This document shows, piece by piece, positions 13,936-15,459 of a stretch of DNA of 15,459 nt. A model generated the notes under the pieces. It made no database searches, was not told where the DNA came from, and saw only the letters and a program-made list of their open reading frames with translations. Numbering within the stretch: the stretch's first letter is position 1; each line of letters opens with the position of its first letter. The DNA is from Natrinema soli (GTDB taxonomy: Archaea > Halobacteriota > Halobacteria > Halobacteriales > Natrialbaceae), in contig NZ_JAQIVI010000609.1 in assembly GCF_028618695.1 (NCBI RefSeq), forward strand, positions 1-15,459. Direction: 5' to 3'. Made by a program: the position numbers and the translations under genes.

Positions 13936-14049
13936 TTATTCTGCGTATGCCTCATGCTCCGGGTTCCACTCCTCTCGCGGGAGTTCCTTCCAAAAGTAAT
14001 CCTCCGGGGTGGAATATCGTCAGCGGCGGCAGGATCGACCTCATACAGG
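13936..14049 (-). pseudogene. C-terminal relic of an unidentified protein
   Basis: On the minus strand the peptide RYSTPEDYFWKELPREEWN followed by PEHEAYAE ends at a stop at 13936-13938. It is aromatic- and acid-rich and looks like genuine protein. An in-frame stop lies directly upstream. In an adjacent frame the text continues as GDLYEVDPAAAD, so a frameshift near 14010 would join them. Nothing else of the gene was found. I do not recognise the family. The relic is antisense to the start of the antitoxin region. Confidence 0.3.
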
Positions 14050-14093
14050 TCACCAGACGCGATTCCTCAATGACTTCGTTCATAATCGTGCTG

Positions 14094-14285
14094 ATGACAG
14101 TCACGAGCCTCCCATTTGCTGCGTTCCCCGAAGACCTCTGGATCGAGGTCGTCCTGTCGCGATACGTGAACGACGAAATCGACCGAGAGACGGCGATCGA
14201 ACTCGTCGGTCGGGACCGAGTCAAACGTGCAGAACGCGAACTGCAGGCAGTTTCCGACGATGTGCAGTGGGGGCTCGATGCGTGA
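14094..14285 (+). CDS. Antitoxin, UPF0175-like
   Basis: A 63-residue protein ending in an extended helical region: WIEVVLSRYVNDEIDRETA, then IELVGRDRVKRAEREL. This is like the haloarchaeal UPF0175 antitoxins, in which a short helix carrying (L/V)-x-x-Y-V-x-(G/D)-E-(V/I)-x-x-x-x-A-x-E-L-x-G precedes a helix-turn-helix. Its stop overlaps the downstream toxin GTG as GTGA (14282-14285), the normal coupling of such pairs. The start is uncertain: ATG 14094 (used) or 14070, the latter adding eight residues. The partner toxin is broken, so this antitoxin is an orphan. Confidence 0.5.
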   Translation: MTVTSLPFAAFPEDLWIEVVLSRYVNDEIDRETAIELVGRDRVKRAERELQAVSDDVQWGLDA

Positions 14286-14460
14286 CTCTCGCGGTCGCTG
14301 ACGCGGGCCCATTATTCATCTCGACGAGATCGGTGCGCTCCACGTGCTCTCGACCATCGATCACGTTCTGCTTCCACAGACGGTGCACGATGAACTCGCG
14401 GCGGGCACGGTTCCGCCTGCGCTCGGCGATATCGAGTACGAGATCGAACGCGTGCGATGA
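14282..14460 (+). pseudogene. PIN-domain toxin (DUF3368-like), frameshifted and truncated
   Basis: From GTG 14282 the frame reads MTLAVADAGPL, the first PIN strand with its catalytic Asp. It then loses sense at the sequence CCATTATTCATC (14308-14319). One base shifted, the text continues HLDEIGALHVLSTIDHVLLP, then QTVHDELAAGTVPPAL, ending at TGA 14458-14460. That is the DUF3368-type PIN N-terminal half with its conserved Glu in HDEL. The C-terminal half and last acidic motifs are missing, replaced by the spacer before orc1. Both the frameshift and the truncation inactivate it. Confidence 0.68.
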
Positions 14461-14682
14461 GGATTCAACCGAGCACCACCAGTGTGGCTATCGGGCCGGT
14501 GTGCGAGACGGTCGTTGCTGGCACGCCACTCCCACGGGTACTCCCGACCGCGCTGCGACACGGGCTCCAGCAGTCCGACGAGCGCCTGCCCCAGTATGCG
14601 GCAGGCGGCTCGCAGTCGCGTGGGCCCGTCGCCAGCTGTCGCGCCGACCACCGACATCGGTCCGACCGGCGCCAGTCGCACA
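14461..14682. other. Spacer upstream of the longer orc1 copy
   Basis: No gene is supported. The motif GGCACGCCACTCCCAC (14519-14534) recurs as GGCACGCCACTACCAC at 14702-14717 just before the orc1 start, a direct repeat about 180 bp apart with one mismatch. It could be a binding site near an origin but does not resemble known haloarchaeal origin-recognition boxes. Confidence 0.35.
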
Positions 14683-15054
14683 CGGGCGACACGTTCATTG
14701 GTGGCACGCCACTACCACTGGCAACCGCGATTCGTATGAGCAAGTACGACGACCTCTTCGCCGAGACCGCGCCTACCGATAGCGTCTTCGCCGACAAGGG
14801 GGCGCTGGATCCCCTCGCGGAGCCCGCCGAGGTCCATGCCCGCGACGCTCAGGAACGCGAGCTCGCGACGATTCTCACTGGCGTCGATGACGGCTATCTC
14901 CCGCCGACGGTGTCGGTGTACGGTCCGCCGGGGACCGGCAAGACGCTGACGACGCGGCGGGTCTGTCAGGAGTTCGCCGCCCGCCACGACGACGTCGCGG
15001 TGGAGTACGTCAACCTCAAGGAGTGTCGCACGCTCTTTAGCGCGGCCAACGAGA
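14683..15054 (+). repeat. Direct repeat containing the orc1 5' region, copy 2
   Basis: Counterpart of 11351-11713, including the upstream stretch CGGGCGACACGTTCATTGG and the first part of the orc1 frame. It brackets, with copy 1, a segment of just under 3 kb that carries the amidase and the decayed toxin-antitoxin pair. Confidence 0.8.
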
Positions 15055-15459
15055 TCCTCGTCGAACTCACTGGCGAAAAGAAGGGTGCCTACGAGGGGTT
15101 GGACGGCGTCTTCACCGGAATCTGGGCGGCGCTGGCTGACTACCCCGAGTGGACGGTGCTCATCCTCGACGAGATCGATCACGTCCAACACGACACGAAC
15201 TACGATCCCAGCGAGTTCTTCTACCGGCTGCTCCGCGGCGAGGGGAAGCTCTCGCGGGGGATCGACCTGTCGGTCTGGCTGGTGAGCAACGAACTGCTGG
15301 AGGTCGACCTGCGGCTCGATAGCCGCGTCGCAAGCGCGATGAGCGACGAAGCCGTCTTCTTCCCGCCGTACGGGGCCGCCGAGCTCGAGGCGCTGCTCGC
15401 CCCCCGGCTCGCACGCGCGTTTCACGGTGGAGCCGTGCCAGACGAGGTGTGCGCCCACG
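14736..15459 (+). CDS. orc1: Orc1/Cdc6-type replication initiator (partial, runs off the right edge)
   Basis: The frame is open from ATG 14736 to the window end (241 codons). It has the AAA+ ATPase core of archaeal Orc1/Cdc6: Walker A GPPGTGKT (63-70), Walker B VLILDEID (141-148), sensor-1 Asn185 in VWLVSNE and the conserved acidic-aromatic PSEFFYRLLRGE between them. A later segment has DSRVASAM. Orc1/Cdc6 binds origin-recognition boxes and loads MCM. Haloarchaeal plasmids and megaplasmids often carry their own copy beside their origin. The C-terminal winged helix is outside the window, so intactness downstream is unknown. The short N-terminus (MSKYDDLFAETAPTDSVFAD) is as in a plasmid-type subgroup. 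Confidence 0.92.
   Translation, partial: MSKYDDLFAETAPTDSVFADKGALDPLAEPAEVHARDAQERELATILTGVDDGYLPPTVSVYGPPGTGKTLTTRRVCQEFAARHDDVAVEYVNLKECRTLFSAANEILVELTGEKKGAYEGLDGVFTGIWAALADYPEWTVLILDEIDHVQHDTNYDPSEFFYRLLRGEGKLSRGIDLSVWLVSNELLEVDLRLDSRVASAMSDEAVFFPPYGAAELEALLAPRLARAFHGGAVPDEVCAH

Noticed and set aside
14712..15458. A 248-codon minus-strand frame opposite orc1
   Set aside because: Exact antisense shadow of the AAA+ gene; no independent motif.

Overview
The window looks like an accessory (plasmid, megaplasmid or genomic-island) segment of a halophilic archaeon (class Halobacteria). It is GC-rich with strongly acidic proteins. The recognisable genes are typical of that group: an orphan transcription factor B, an Orc1/Cdc6 replication initiator, a TrmB regulator, a VapBC module, CPxCG micro-proteins, a putative Tat-exported amidase, and remnants of haloarchaeal IS5-family and IS200/IS605 (TnpB) elements. 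I could not run searches, so every family assignment rests on reading motifs.

Layout. (1) 1-900: the 3' end of a probable nitronate monooxygenase, then a VapB/VapC pair on the minus strand with a near-perfect palindrome just upstream of VapB. (2) 900-2140: a gene-poor scar zone holding a frameshifted PIN-toxin relic, a diverged repeat with a palindrome, a TnpB-type terminal hairpin and four tandem hairpins. (3) 2140-4600: two small zinc-finger proteins (one of only 40 aa with a GTG start), an 850-bp stretch with no convincing gene, and a full-length TFB. (4) 4787-6502: an IS5-type element with 20-bp inverted repeats and a perfect 8-bp target duplication. It keeps only the N-terminal part of its transposase and instead carries a two-gene unit: a small membrane protein overlapping an MDR-type NAD(P)H oxidoreductase. 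(5) 6503-9141: a TnpB zinc-ribbon scrap, an MFS transporter and a TrmB regulator overlapping it tail-to-tail, then another TnpB-type hairpin. (6) 9142-11350: small hypothetical genes. (7) 11351-15459: a truncated orc1 copy and a longer orc1 copy (cut by the window edge), in direct orientation. Between them lie an amidase gene, a relic, and an antitoxin with a frameshifted, truncated PIN toxin.

The strongest unusual object is the IS5-type element at 4787-6502, which may be a passenger-carrying, transposase-defective mobile cassette. A diverged copy of its target sequence survives uninterrupted at about 1391-1498 in the same window, which supports the inferred insertion boundaries. A second notable structure is the 363/372-bp direct repeat covering the orc1 5' region. 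It brackets about 3 kb and suggests duplication and decay at a replication locus. Repeated TA and PIN relics, TnpB ends and hairpins fit a region that has been rearranged many times.
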